Assembly (NCBI GenBank): GCA_003670925.1
Contig: QWQG01000165.1
Span: forward strand, 32,424 to 96,423
DNA length: 64,000 bases
Reading direction: 5' to 3'
From: Planctomycetota bacterium
GTDB taxonomy: Bacteria > Planctomycetota > Planctomycetia > Planctomycetales > Planctomycetaceae
Shown: positions 25,214-35,500 of the stretch, piece by piece
Position numbering within the stretch: the stretch's first letter is position 1
How the letters are laid out: each line of letters starts with the position of its first letter
Made by a program: the position numbers and the translations under genes
The notes under the pieces: model-generated
The model's input: the letters and a program-made list of their open reading frames with translations, nothing else
Told to the model about the DNA's origin: nothing
The model's database searches: none

Positions 25214-28200
25214 ATGAAGCTGACAGAAATTGACATCGATCGTTTTCGCATCTGGCGCAATCTGTTGCTGCGACTTGATCCAAAGGGGCTCAATGTCATC
25301 TACGGTCCCAATGAGGCCGGTAAGACGACGTTGATGCGTTTTATTCGATCGACGCTTTACGGTTACGAGCCACTGACCACAGAACCGGCATTTCATCGAC
25401 CGGATGCCGAGCAACCTTGGCGTGGAGCAGTGCGGTGCGAGCATGGCGGTCGCACATGGCGAATTCATCGCCGGGCTGAAGCGGCGGGGCCCGGTCGGCT
25501 GAGAATTTCCGGCGGTCAGGAAGGTGTCGCTAAAGACGTCGCATTGGACGATATTCTGTCGGGAACCAGTGAAGATGTTTACGCCGATATCTTTGCGGTT
25601 GGTGTCCGCGAGCTGCAGCAGTTAGCGACGCTGGGCACAAATCAGGTTGCCCAGTACATCTATGGTCTGTCGCTAGGACCGCAGGGGCGTCAAATCCTAG
25701 ACGCTCTTGCCGATGTTAAAGAACGTCGCACATCGATGTTTGGCGAAGACCATCGGTCGGGGCGGATTCCGCAGTTGTTCGACAAATATGCCAACCTGTC
25801 GGGCAGCCTTCGCAACTCTGGGCAGGCACGCGACAAGCATGCAAAACTCACGCATCGTCGTCAAGATTTGCTCCAAGAAATTGAAGAACTTCAGCATCGG
25901 GAAAGCCATGTCACCAACGAATTGCGTGGCTTGCGGTTTCTTCAGAATTGTCACAAACCATGGAAACGCATCCGAGATCTCCAAGCAGAACAGTCCGGGC
26001 TGCAGATCGTACCGACGAATCCTACCGAAGCTTTGAAACTGCTGGCAGCCGCAGAAAAAGATCTCCTAGAATCCACCAACCGCCGCGATAAACTCAACGA
26101 GCAGGCGACGCAACTGCGTTCGCAGGCCGAACGGCTGCAGACGGATCCATTATTTGACAAAGAACGCTACGCGATTCAAAGTCTTGTCGATCAAAGCGAC
26201 TGGCTGCGTCAAATTGAGGAACAAATTCGGAATGCCGAAGAACGCTCGTCAGAACTACGACGTGAACTGAATCATCAGATGACTCAATTGGGCAGCGGCT
26301 GGGCGGTCGAACGCCTAAATTCGATTGACACATCACCGGCAGCTCATCATCGCCTGCTCGAGGCCGCTCGACGATATCAAGATACCGTTCAGCGTCGCGG
26401 GAAACTCAGGCGAATGTTGCGGAGTATGACCAGACGTAGTCAGAAGGAACTGGTGGAACTCAACACACAACTGGACGTTGTGGGGATTCCCGTTTTCGAT
26501 GCCATCGAACTTGAACAGTTGCGCTTGCGGGAGTTAGAGAATCTCGGACGCCTCCGCCTGCAGGAAGAGCAACTGGCGCTCAAGATCCAGACCGTGCGGC
26601 GTGTGATCGATCGCGTAGACACCGACGAATCGATTCCGGCGTGGGTTGATAAAACGATCACGACGATGGGTTGGATTGGGGCTGGATTGTGCTTATTTGG
26701 GATCGCGACTTTCTCGCTGGGCGGCGAACCACGCCGGGCCCTCGGCGGTGCACTGGCCGCAGCCGCGTTTGGTTTTGCCGGAATTATGTGGTGGGGAGTT
26801 CGCAACGGTCTGCGAAATAACTTCGACGCGAAGGTTGGGATTAAGCTCGATGACATTGCCGACGAAGCAAGGCAGGCCGACCGACAGTTGCGATTGTTGC
26901 AGGAGCGCATTGGCCGCATGTCTCTGGCAGGTCGCCACGAAGACGCCAAAAACTGGAAATCATCTACCGCCGAGATGGTTGATCGCATCGGTGATTGTTC
27001 GGCCCGGATCGCCGATCTGGAGGTATTGCAACGAAAACAGACACGTGCGGCGTCCCGACGCATGCGGTTGAAGATGCTACGAGAACGTTATAAATCGGCA
27101 CAGCAAACCGTCAACGAGCAGCGCCAAGCGTGGTGTCGCGTACTGACCTCGCTGGGCATGGACGAAACGGTACGGATCGAACAGGCGTTCGACTGGTGGC
27201 GTCGCATTCAGGAAGTACGTGAAATGTTGACCCAATGGCGCAATTCGGCACCTGAGGTAGAAGGCTTGCGGCGGATGTTTGAGGCCATGCGCATGCGTGT
27301 GGAGCAATTAGGAAACCGGCTCACAAATGCCAAGAAGATGAATTTTTCTCGACCGCTGGAAGTCCTCACGTCATGGCAACAGGAACTCAAGACTCATGAT
27401 CGGGATCGCACTGAGAAGCATCGTCTGATTGCAGAAAGCGAAGCTAAGCAATATGACGGACGGCATACGCAACATCAATTGGAAGCGGCAGAATTGCGTC
27501 GAAGTGCCGTGCTTGCCCGTGCGGGTGTGTCGTCACGGGAAGAATTGACCAAGCAACAAGAATCTGAAGCTCGACGTGTGCAATTAGCCGCGCAGTTGAA
27601 AAAAGCCAACGAAGAATTGATGGATGCGTCATCTGCGGAGACAGAATTGGCCATCGTGGAAGATGATTTGATGCGATTTGACGCGCTCAATGCTCGTGAA
27701 ACAATTCAACTGCGAACTTCCGAGTTAGCGGATGTTGAACAGCGGCTGAATAAAAATCACGAGGAATTGGGGAGTCTCAAACAAGAGATCAAATTGTTGG
27801 AATCCGGCCGCGATTCCCATGCAGAATTCTTTCGAAAATCGCGTGTCGCAACGGAGATTTATCGTGCCTCGGAAGATTGGTTGGCGCTGCAAATTGAATA
27901 TGCTGCTGTCATGCAGATCCGCCGTCGCTTTGAACAGGAAAATATTTCCGGCACACTTGTGACTGCGTCTGGCTACATGCATCGCATGACATCCGGCCGC
28001 TACCATCGCATCTGGGCGCCGCTGGGAGAAGACTTGTTGTGCATTGACGATGAATTCGGGCAAACTTTTCGTGTTGAACAACTCAGTGGTGGCACGCGGG
28101 AACAACTGTTCCTTGCCATCCGATTTGCACTGGTGCGTGAATTTGCCAAACGCGGTGTAGAGCTGCCGCTCGTGATGGACGATTTGTTTGTCAATTTTGA

Positions 28201-28492
28201 TCAGGAACGCACGGCAGCGGCGGCGGACTGTCTTTTGGAAGTTGCCCGCGAGGGCCAGCAGGTTCTGTTCTTTACTTGCCATGAACATATTGCCCAAATG
28301 TTTCAACAAAAACAGATCGAACCGTTGTGGCTGCCTGGCCACAAGGTTGCCTATGATGCACTTAAGCCGGAGCACGACGCATCACACGCCGAAGACGCAC
28401 ATCGAATCGAAGGCGGCAGGCTTGTCTCCGATTCCGATGAATTGCTCGACGATGCTTGGGATCAAGCTAAAAGCAGCGATTCTCTCGCATAG
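25214..28492 (+). CDS. SbcC/YhaN-like SMC-family ATPase with central membrane hairpin
   Basis: The 1092-aa product starts at ATG 25214 with AGAGGA about 8 nt upstream. Walker A is GPNEAGKTTL (about 31-40); the ABC signature LSGGTREQLFLAIRF (about 956) and Walker B LPLVMDDLFVNFD (about 983-995) are intact. Between them are long Gln/Arg/Glu-rich coiled coils, and at about 484-530 two hydrophobic segments (MGWIGAGLCLFGIATFSLGG, then LAAAAFGFAGIMWWG) where SbcC and Rad50 have the zinc hook. This layout is that of YhaN-type AAA_27 proteins. It should tether a DNA-binding or DNA-repair ATPase to the membrane, paired with the upstream YhaO-like partner. Confidence 0.87.
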   Translation: MKLTEIDIDRFRIWRNLLLRLDPKGLNVIYGPNEAGKTTLMRFIRSTLYGYEPLTTEPAFHRPDAEQPWRGAVRCEHGGRTWRIHRRAEAAGPGRLRISGGQEGVAKDVALDDILSGTSEDVYADIFAVGVRELQQLATLGTNQVAQYIYGLSLGPQGRQILDALADVKERRTSMFGEDHRSGRIPQLFDKYANLSGSLRNSGQARDKHAKLTHRRQDLLQEIEELQHRESHVTNELRGLRFLQNCHKPWKRIRDLQAEQSGLQIVPTNPTEALKLLAAAEKDLLESTNRRDKLNEQATQLRSQAERLQTDPLFDKERYAIQSLVDQSDWLRQIEEQIRNAEERSSELRRELNHQMTQLGSGWAVERLNSIDTSPAAHHRLLEAARRYQDTVQRRGKLRRMLRSMTRRSQKELVELNTQLDVVGIPVFDAIELEQLRLRELENLGRLRLQEEQLALKIQTVRRVIDRVDTDESIPAWVDKTITTMGWIGAGLCLFGIATFSLGGEPRRALGGALAAAAFGFAGIMWWGVRNGLRNNFDAKVGIKLDDIADEARQADRQLRLLQERIGRMSLAGRHEDAKNWKSSTAEMVDRIGDCSARIADLEVLQRKQTRAASRRMRLKMLRERYKSAQQTVNEQRQAWCRVLTSLGMDETVRIEQAFDWWRRIQEVREMLTQWRNSAPEVEGLRRMFEAMRMRVEQLGNRLTNAKKMNFSRPLEVLTSWQQELKTHDRDRTEKHRLIAESEAKQYDGRHTQHQLEAAELRRSAVLARAGVSSREELTKQQESEARRVQLAAQLKKANEELMDASSAETELAIVEDDLMRFDALNARETIQLRTSELADVEQRLNKNHEELGSLKQEIKLLESGRDSHAEFFRKSRVATEIYRASEDWLALQIEYAAVMQIRRRFEQENISGTLVTASGYMHRMTSGRYHRIWAPLGEDLLCIDDEFGQTFRVEQLSGGTREQLFLAIRFALVREFAKRGVELPLVMDDLFVNFDQERTAAAADCLLEVAREGQQVLFFTCHEHIAQMFQQKQIEPLWLPGHKVAYDALKPEHDASHAEDAHRIEGGRLVSDSDELLDDAWDQAKSSDSLA

Positions 28493-28544
28493 TGACCAAA
28501 CGTGATGAACCTAGACGCAAGCCAGATATCGTCGCTGCCCTGCA

Positions 28545-29161
28545 TCAGCGGCTCGCTGCCTCAGGGGGCAAACGTGACGAGACAAGCAAGACTTGCCTTG
28601 CAACTGCGAAGTCCTGTGAATCGAACCGAGCATCACCCCAGCGGAACACAAATACCAGCACGGCTGCAATAACACCCAGTGTCATGAAAAATGTTCGCCA
28701 TGTCGCGTCAGGAATCAGCAAGATTAACGCGGCAAAGTGGGGCTCCCATTAAAGCCCAGCGAACCGAAAACACCATGAATCCCCAATGCTCGACCCCGAT
28801 TTTCCGGAGTTGTGATCGAAGTCATGAGTGCCAATCCAGCCGGATGATACATACTCGCAAAGACGCCCATGGCGAACAATTGCACGGCCAAAATCTCAGC
28901 GGTCGTCGTGGATGCAAACGAGAGACACACAACCGCGGTGCCAGCGAGATACAGCGTGAGCACGCGGGAAGCGCCCACGCGATCTGCCAGTATTCCTGTC
29001 AGAAAGGCGCCAAATCCAAATGGAATTCGTAGCAACGATCCGTACTGTCCGGATTGCTCCATAGTGAGATGAAACTCACTGCAGACAATCTGTTCCACGC
29101 TGGAGAACGACTACTCCGTCAAGTGGACCATCGTGTGCGCACAAGATATCACAAGGACCAT
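28545..29161 (-). pseudogene. decayed MFS transporter gene, N-terminal half only
   Basis: Reading the minus strand from ATG 29161 gives MVLVISCAHTMVHLTE, then an in-frame TAG (29111-29113), then a continuous MFS-like stretch SFSSVEQIVCSEFHLTMEQ through TGILADRVGAS and LFAMGVFASMYHPAGLA to HGVFGSLGFNG. There the frame breaks (about 28725-28745). Coding potential continues in another frame as FAALILLIPDATWRTFFMT and LVFVFRWGDARF, ending at TGA 28545-28547. Only about 205 codons remain of roughly 400, so the C-terminal half is deleted. The nonsense codon, frameshift and truncation together make it a clear pseudogene. Confidence 0.78.
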
Positions 29162-29201
29162 CGGCAGATTAGAATTGCGGTTGTTCAAGCAAGACTCAAA
29201 A

Positions 29202-30317
29202 TCAGCGTTGAAGTTCGGCAGTGAGTTCCGTGGTAGTGCTCGCAATATCGGCAGGGTCACGCAAGAACTCCTGCATCGCTTCCTGACTTGCGAAGAGCCA
29301 GATGTGCTTTCGGAACACGGCGGCGAATTCAAGACTTCCTGCCACGCGTTGTTCATCCTCAAGTAATGTCATCGCACACGCACCGTCCAGCATGGGCCAA
29401 TACGTGTCTGGTGATGCAAGAAATCGTGATTTATTCTCGCTGCTTGAAAAATAGAGCGTCTGCCCGCGATAGTTGACTTGACTGCGTGCCGTGCCTTTCA
29501 CGAGTTCACGTCCATGCACAGCACTGACAAGACAGAGCCCGTCAAATGCCGGAGCTGACTTTTCCTCAGCCACGGCGCGGTGTTCCTGCTCACCGCTAAT
29601 TGTCTTGAAAAATGAGTCCGGATCGGAATCACCCGCCGCAACACGGAACTCAGTAGGTTTCATTGAAGCAACGCTGCGGACATCGTCGAACCGATTCGCT
29701 GCGGAATCCCCCTCAGTGCGTCTTGCTTCGCGAGGAGAATCTGGCTGCGTGTGCGTCTCCAATTCCTGTTCTTTACGCGTCAGACGTGAAGGGTTGATCG
29801 GCTCGGGATCAAACAGCTCTGGTCGCGGCGCTGCTGTCATCGGACGCTGCGGTGAATTTTGGGCACTCACCGTTTTTGCTGCTCTACCCCGAGACGCATA
29901 CGATGCGGTGACGGTTTCTAATTTCGGAATCAGTGCTTCCGGCGTCTGGAAGCCAGAGATGCGTTCAATAACCTTAAGTTCCGGTGTCACGATCAGGATC
30001 GCAGGCAGCCCCTTAATTCCCAGATCTTTTACTAGATCTTTGTTGTGATCTGCATCGACTCTGACAGCCACAAAGTCGTGGGAGATCCGTTCTGCGACGT
30101 CTGTGTTTGTAAATGTGCTCTTCTCCATCTTCTTGCAGAATACGCACCACTCAGCCGTGAACTCCATTAGCACGGGCTGACCGCTTGCGGCAGCGCGGTG
30201 AAGCGCGTCATCGATATCTGTGCACCACAGAATTTCAGCGGCCATCCCACTTTTGCAGACCATCATTGCTGTCGCAAGGACGAAAATGGTAAGACTTCGA
30301 TTCAGGCTTGCGGACAT
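29202..30317 (-). CDS. secreted thioredoxin-fold protein fused to YHS-like domains
   Basis: The 371-aa product starts at ATG 30317 (MSASLNRSLTIFVLA); a GTG four codons earlier is possible, and neither has a strong ribosome binding site. A signal peptide ends near SGMAAEI. Residues about 33-140 are a thioredoxin-like domain (Thioredoxin_7 type) with active site FTAEWCVFCKKM (Cys58, Cys61) and the cis-Pro segment IKGLPAILIV. A Pro/Arg/Glu-rich linker follows. Residues about 265-365 hold one or two YHS-like units: GLCLVSAVHGRELVKG with LYFSSSENKSRFLASPDTYW, and GACAMTLLEDEQ with WLFASQEAMQEFLRDP. It is probably a periplasmic redox or metal-handling protein. Confidence 0.75.
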   Translation of the reverse strand: MSASLNRSLTIFVLATAMMVCKSGMAAEILWCTDIDDALHRAAASGQPVLMEFTAEWCVFCKKMEKSTFTNTDVAERISHDFVAVRVDADHNKDLVKDLGIKGLPAILIVTPELKVIERISGFQTPEALIPKLETVTASYASRGRAAKTVSAQNSPQRPMTAAPRPELFDPEPINPSRLTRKEQELETHTQPDSPREARRTEGDSAANRFDDVRSVASMKPTEFRVAAGDSDPDSFFKTISGEQEHRAVAEEKSAPAFDGLCLVSAVHGRELVKGTARSQVNYRGQTLYFSSSENKSRFLASPDTYWPMLDGACAMTLLEDEQRVAGSLEFAAVFRKHIWLFASQEAMQEFLRDPADIASTTTELTAELQR

Positions 30318-30640
30318 TCCGTGACTCACAACGTGAAGGTTGGCTGGCTAGGCAACAGCACTGCCTTGAAAAGACACTGCCCCGTTTCCGGTATCGGAAA
30401 ACAGGGACTGGCTTCGTTGACGTCATAATCGGAAAAACCGAAACAGGAGGAAAAGTTTCTAAAGAGCTTCGCAAAAGGCCAATTCGTCGGCAAAATCTGC
30501 AGGTTGACGCGGATTTATCCCGCGTGGGCTGGCTACCCCGTGACTTTGCCTGACAGGCCCGCTCATGTCGCGAACCTTCAGCCACCATCCTCTTTCCATG
30601 ACCAATCCCCGTCATCATGCGTTGGACATGAATGACCATC
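30318..30640. other. intergenic stretch
   Basis: About 320 nt lie between two minus-strand genes. It has a short GC-rich hairpin (ACGCGG ... CCGCGT near 30509-30527) and several small palindromic stretches, but no recognisable gene or T-run terminator. Confidence 0.4.
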
Positions 30641-31513
30641 CTACGTTGCACGATCTTTGACGATTGGATTTGTCAGCCGACCGATGCCCGTAATCGTGAT
30701 CGAAACTTCATCGCCGTTTTCTAAGGTAAAATTATCTTCAGGCACAACCCCGGTGCCGGTCATCAGAAACGCACCGTTTGGCAATTCATTTTCGCGGAAC
30801 AGCCAAGCAACTAATTCTTCAGGCGTACGTTTCATCTGACTCAATTTGGTGCCGTCTGCTGATGCAATCTGCCCGTTCCGCCGGATCTCAAGTTGAATGT
30901 CGATTAAATCTGGGTTCAATGGCCCGTCCGCCAGTAAGACGCATGGGCCAAGTCCGGCACATTGTTTGTAGAATTTGGCCTGCGGCAGATACAGTGGATT
31001 TTCGCCCTCAATGTCACGAGCAGACATGTCGTTGCCAATCGTATATCCCACGATTCTTGCGTCTTTACTGATGACAAGTGTGAATTCTGGTTCCGGAACG
31101 CACCATTGACTATCGCTGCGAACACGCAGTGGTTGACCGGGGCCGGACACGCGGTTTGGTGTCGCTTTAAAGAAAAGTTCCGGACGGTCGGCCGTATAAA
31201 CTTTATCATAATGTGACGCCGCTGCTGCCGACTCTTCCATCCTTGCGACCTGACTGCGCTTGTAAGTGACGCCCGCTGCCCACACTTCCTGCAGATCGAT
31301 CGGTGCCAGAAACTGGATGTCAGAAAATGCCAGAAGTTGTGTATCGGGCTTTAGCAGGAATCGAGCGAGCCCTGCCGGATCAGCGGAGTTCAAAATATCC
31401 ATCAACGAATGACACGCATCGATCTGAGTCAGATCGAGCGGCTGGACTGTGTTGTCATGGACAGCTGCAACACGTTGCGAACCGTCATTGAGCCGAATAC
31501 GAGCCAGTTTCAC
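30641..31513 (-). CDS. fumarylacetoacetate hydrolase-family protein
   Basis: The GTG start at 31513 has AGAGGA about 9 nt upstream, giving 290 aa. The FAH fold is recognisable: an N-terminal SQRVAAVHDN/QPLDL domain, then WAAGVTYKRSQ, the metal-binding CVPEPEFTLVISKDA, GYTIGNDMSARDIEGENPLY, and a C-terminal LFRENELPNGAFLMTGTGVV and LENGDEVSITITGIG. The metal-ligand acids (ExE in PEPE and the D of SARD) are kept. Family members hydrolyse or decarboxylate beta-diketo acids or act as 2-keto-3-deoxy sugar-acid dehydratases (for example KDA/L-KDR dehydratase). The longer N-terminal domain favours the sugar-acid branch, an inference only. Confidence 0.87.
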   Translation of the reverse strand: MKLARIRLNDGSQRVAAVHDNTVQPLDLTQIDACHSLMDILNSADPAGLARFLLKPDTQLLAFSDIQFLAPIDLQEVWAAGVTYKRSQVARMEESAAAASHYDKVYTADRPELFFKATPNRVSGPGQPLRVRSDSQWCVPEPEFTLVISKDARIVGYTIGNDMSARDIEGENPLYLPQAKFYKQCAGLGPCVLLADGPLNPDLIDIQLEIRRNGQIASADGTKLSQMKRTPEELVAWLFRENELPNGAFLMTGTGVVPEDNFTLENGDEVSITITGIGRLTNPIVKDRAT

Positions 31514-31678
31514 GAGTGTATTCCTCTGGATAAGTCAGAATATTTGTCCGCTAGCTCTGTGCCATGTTGACATCCAGTGTTCGCGTCGATGGCCTCAACA
31601 TTAAACGTCGCATGCCATAAAAATCCAGTATAACAACAATGCGTTTATTCTTCACCCAATGCGCAAGACCACTCCCAG

Positions 31679-32575
31679 CTATGAACGCCGTTGACGCCGC
31701 GCCTGGAGGAATTCGGCAAGTGCCAATTCGAGCGGTTCATCAGTCGTGACCTGACGAAATGCGGCACCGACGGATTCACAGGCGGATTGCACGGCCTGAT
31801 TGTGCGCGGACAGTTTCTGCATATATGTAGACCGCACCGTCTCCGGGTCGCTGTAGACTTTTTGACCGCTCTCTAGGTCTTCAAATAATTTTGGCCCGTC
31901 GAACGACAACAGCTTTTCCGCGGGATCCAAAACTTGAAATACGACCAGATCGTGAAGACATCCTCGCAGTAACTGCAGACCATCTGCAATCTGGTCAATC
32001 GGAGCCAGCAGATCGGAGATCAGAACGACAAGGCCGCGTTTACGAAGTCGCTGTGCGAGATCTTCCATGGCGATCGCAGGTTGTGTGTCTGTGCCTGTCG
32101 GAGGATGTTCGAGAGTGATGAACAGCCTGCGCAAGTGTCCTGGACGATAACGTGCCGGAACAACAGACTGCACCTGTTGGTCAAACAATGTCAATCCCAC
32201 AGCGTCACCCTGACGATTGAGCAACCATGCGAGTGATGCCGCCATTGTGCGGGCGTAGTCGTGTTTTGAGTATTCGCCAGAGGCAAACGACATGGAACGG
32301 CTGATATCCAACGCGATGTAGCATCGCAGGTTCGTTTCATCTTCAAACAGTCGAATGTAACTGCGATCCGTGCGTGCGTAGAGCTTCCAGTCCAAAAAGC
32401 GAGGATCGTCTCCTTGCGTGTATGGACGGTATTCAGAGAACTCGACGGAAAATCCGTGCCGAGGGCTCTTGTTCAGACCCGTGCGGAATCCATCCACGAC
32501 CAGCTTCGCACGCATCTCCAGCGAACGAATCGCCATGACGACGCTGGGATTCATCATGTCGGCAGTGGTCGTCAT
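31679..32575 (-). CDS. DUF58 domain protein (vWA-like)
   Basis: The 298-aa product shows the DUF58 hallmark segments: RAKLVVDGFRTGLNKSP, SVEFSEYRPYTQGDDPRFLD then WKLYARTDRSYIRLFEDETN, and a vWA-like core with metal-site motif ALDISRSMSF. Downstream are GLTLFDQQVQSVVPARY and a strand VVLISDLLAP. DUF58 proteins usually accompany MoxR ATPases and membrane vWA proteins; no MoxR gene is in view. Its ATG overlaps the stop of the large upstream gene by 4 nt (32572-32575), so translation is coupled. It is probably part of a membrane-associated assembly. Confidence 0.85.
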   Translation of the reverse strand: MTTTADMMNPSVVMAIRSLEMRAKLVVDGFRTGLNKSPRHGFSVEFSEYRPYTQGDDPRFLDWKLYARTDRSYIRLFEDETNLRCYIALDISRSMSFASGEYSKHDYARTMAASLAWLLNRQGDAVGLTLFDQQVQSVVPARYRPGHLRRLFITLEHPPTGTDTQPAIAMEDLAQRLRKRGLVVLISDLLAPIDQIADGLQLLRGCLHDLVVFQVLDPAEKLLSFDGPKLFEDLESGQKVYSDPETVRSTYMQKLSAHNQAVQSACESVGAAFRQVTTDEPLELALAEFLQARRQRRS

Positions 32576-35500
32576 TGCTTGTCCCGTTCGCGGCCCAAAA
32601 GCTCATAGTACTTCTGCACGAGTGTATCGAATTCAGCCGGCACAGGGTCCCGGTCGATTGGCACCATCGCCCGATCCGAATCTCGCGTAGCTAGCTCCTG
32701 ACTAAGACGTTGCTGAAGCAACTGCATTTCGCCGAGTAATTGTGATTTCACGAGGGGCCATTGAGGCTCCGCGCCATGCCGCTTGTATTCAGCTCTTATC
32801 GCCCGCGCCCGATCACGAACTTGAGCGACTCGATTACGCAGTTCCGGATCATCGAGCATTTCTTCGATATCGCGAAGTTGGTCGGACCATTCGGTAAATT
32901 CATCTCCCGTCAATGGCCGAGAGCCGTTGTCGGCGGCGCGACTAGTGTTGCTTTCTCGCCCGCCGCCAAGAAGTGATGATGATTGCTGTTCGCCACCACC
33001 TTGTCTGCCGCCTATTTGCTTGCCCTCTCCCGGCTGTTGTCCCTCTCCCGGCTGTTGTCCTTCTCCCGGCTGTTGTCCTTCTCCCGGCTGTTGTCCTTCA
33101 CCCGGCTGTTGACCTTCTCCGAGCGCGTTCGTTACTTCGCTGGCAAGTTTCTCGGTAGCATCTTGAAGCTGCGACTGAGCGCGGCGCAAGGATTCTGTTT
33201 CATTACCGAGTACAGAATCCGTCGCCTGCTCGATCCCTTTTTGGAGTTGTTCGATACCCTTCCGCGCCACCTGTTCCGTCTGCTGTGACTGTGACCACAT
33301 CCCGCGACTGGTGAGCAGTTCAGTCGCCTGCAAAGCTTCGTCAGGTTTGGCATCCTTCAAATCACGCAGCGTGTCGTACAACTTGTTAGACAGCAGAGGT
33401 TCGCTATCTTCAGCTTGTTCGACCATTTGTTGTGTTTGTTCGACAACTCGATCCAGTCGATCTCGCTGTTCGCCGAAATCTTTTTGCAATTGTTCGCGAT
33501 CGCGATCCGCCCTGAGTGAGGGTTGCTGCTGAGGTACATCGTCCTTTTCGTCGGACGGTTCATTGCCGGCCAATTGGCGTGCAAGTTGTTGCTGATGTTC
33601 ATTCAAATCCCGAGCCTGATCTCTTAGGTCACGCATGGCTTCGTCGAACTGCGATGAAGTCTGACTCCGAAACTCTTCCTTCAATTCTTCAAATTGTCGT
33701 TCTGCCCGAGTTCCTTCAGAAATTGCCTCGGAAAGTTTGCCTTCATCCATCGCCCGTGATGCCTGCTGCACATTTTCACGTGCCTGCTCCATCTGTTGCT
33801 GCATTTGAGCTGATTGTGGCTTTTGGGTCTCCGCAGCCTGATCCATTCGTTCGCTCAATTCATCCACGTCTCGCAGCATTTCACGTTGTTCGTCACGCAG
33901 GCGTTTGAGTTCGCGTTCGATTTCTTCGCGTTCTTTGTCGGTCAATGCAGCCCGCATCTCGGATTCAAGTTGTTTCAATCGTGCATTCACCATCTGCTGT
34001 CTCCGAGCCAGTTCTTTCAGACGGTTTAGCACCTGAACCTGTTCACGTTGTTGCTGTGTCTGGTCCTGCTGCTGTTGAGCCTGCTGTTCGGTTTCATAGC
34101 GATTGCGTTTGTTGTCCAATTCTAGTTGCTGCAATTGTTGTTGAGACGCACTGCCGCCTCCTCCTCCGCCACCTCCGCCTTGCTGTTGCACCGGAAACTC
34201 GGCCGCTCGCATTTTTAGGAGCGTCTGCACACTCGATTGTTCGATTAAAATCGCGTCGGAAAGCCGTGCGGATTCTATCCCGTTCCGAACGTCGTCCAGT
34301 TTTTGTCGCGCGGACGTCATCTCCTGCTTAGCCTTCTCCGCCAATGCGGCGGTCTGTGGATCACCGCCACGTTCTTCCATGGCTGCTTGCAGCTGCTCAA
34401 TCGCCTGACCCTGCGAGTCTGCGATCACTCCAATGTCTGCTGCAAATGCAGCGTCCTTACGTTTTTCTGCCTCTAGGCGAATCGTATTCCATGTGGCGGA
34501 AATTATCTCCTTCTGCAACTTAAGAACTCCATCAACAGCACTCCCCTCCTGCTGTTGTTGCTGACTCTGTTGCTGTTGTTCCGATTGTTGGGCACTCTGC
34601 TGTGACTCACGAAATATCTCTTCGAATCGTCGTACTTCAGCAAACATGATGTCACTGTAACTGCGGCGTTCTGTGCCGTCGGGTGCGATGTCGCTGGCCC
34701 AAAAAGAATATGTGACCAAGTCGTCCGGGGCCGCCTTGAGCGGTTCGAGTTCGATTTGGTGTGAAATGACCGTATTGAGGAGCGGGGTCTGAACACCGAC
34801 AATTGAGGTCTCACCGGTGGAGTTAGCCGTTGCCACGACTTTACTCTCGCCGTGTAAGGCCACATCTTGCAGCTCGCCCCCCGACAGAGAATACTGCACT
34901 CCAAAATCTACGATGCCAAAGTCATCACGCGCCTCGGCTTCGATTAGAAACTCCTGTAAAGGCGACACGTTCGTATCTTTGCCCGGGAACGTGGCTTTCA
35001 GTTGGACTGGCTGATTGCGGGTCACCTTGATCGAAATCTGCTCTTCGTCTGTCGGTGTTCTGCCGTCTGCATCGAGTAACTGCACCGTCCACGCATTGCT
35101 GCCACTCACCACTAACGTTGTTTCCACGAGCGTCGGATCATCAGGAGTTGGCATTAAAATAATCGGAGGTCCATCCTTGGGATGTAACTCCGCAAGCACC
35201 ACGGGCTTGTTGAGCTGAAGTTTCAGGATGACCGTCGAGCCTTCTGTTACGGTGATTCGCATGACATCAGCGATCGTTTCCTGCGGTCGGCCAGACCATG
35301 CCGGCGGCGCAACGATTGCATCAACCTGCTCCAGTTTCGGTCGGACATAGGTTGCTACATTGAAATCGGGTGAGATCAGTGGCGTAATGGACGCAGTTAC
35401 GAGCTCGTCATAGAGCACTCGATAGACGCCGTCACTGGAGATTTCCTCCATGCGTGCTGCGAAGACTCCGGCATCGACAGTTTCAGTCATCGCCAATTGA

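Noticed and set aside
30318..30640. CPVSG string on the plus strand (near 30378) that resembles the YHS-like motif
   Set aside because: The frame around it has no second cysteine unit and no gene structure; the five-residue match is chance.
33025..33114. CRISPR-like repetition of 18-bp units
   Set aside because: Units are directly adjacent without spacers and are in frame inside a coding gene, so they are protein-coding tandem repeats.
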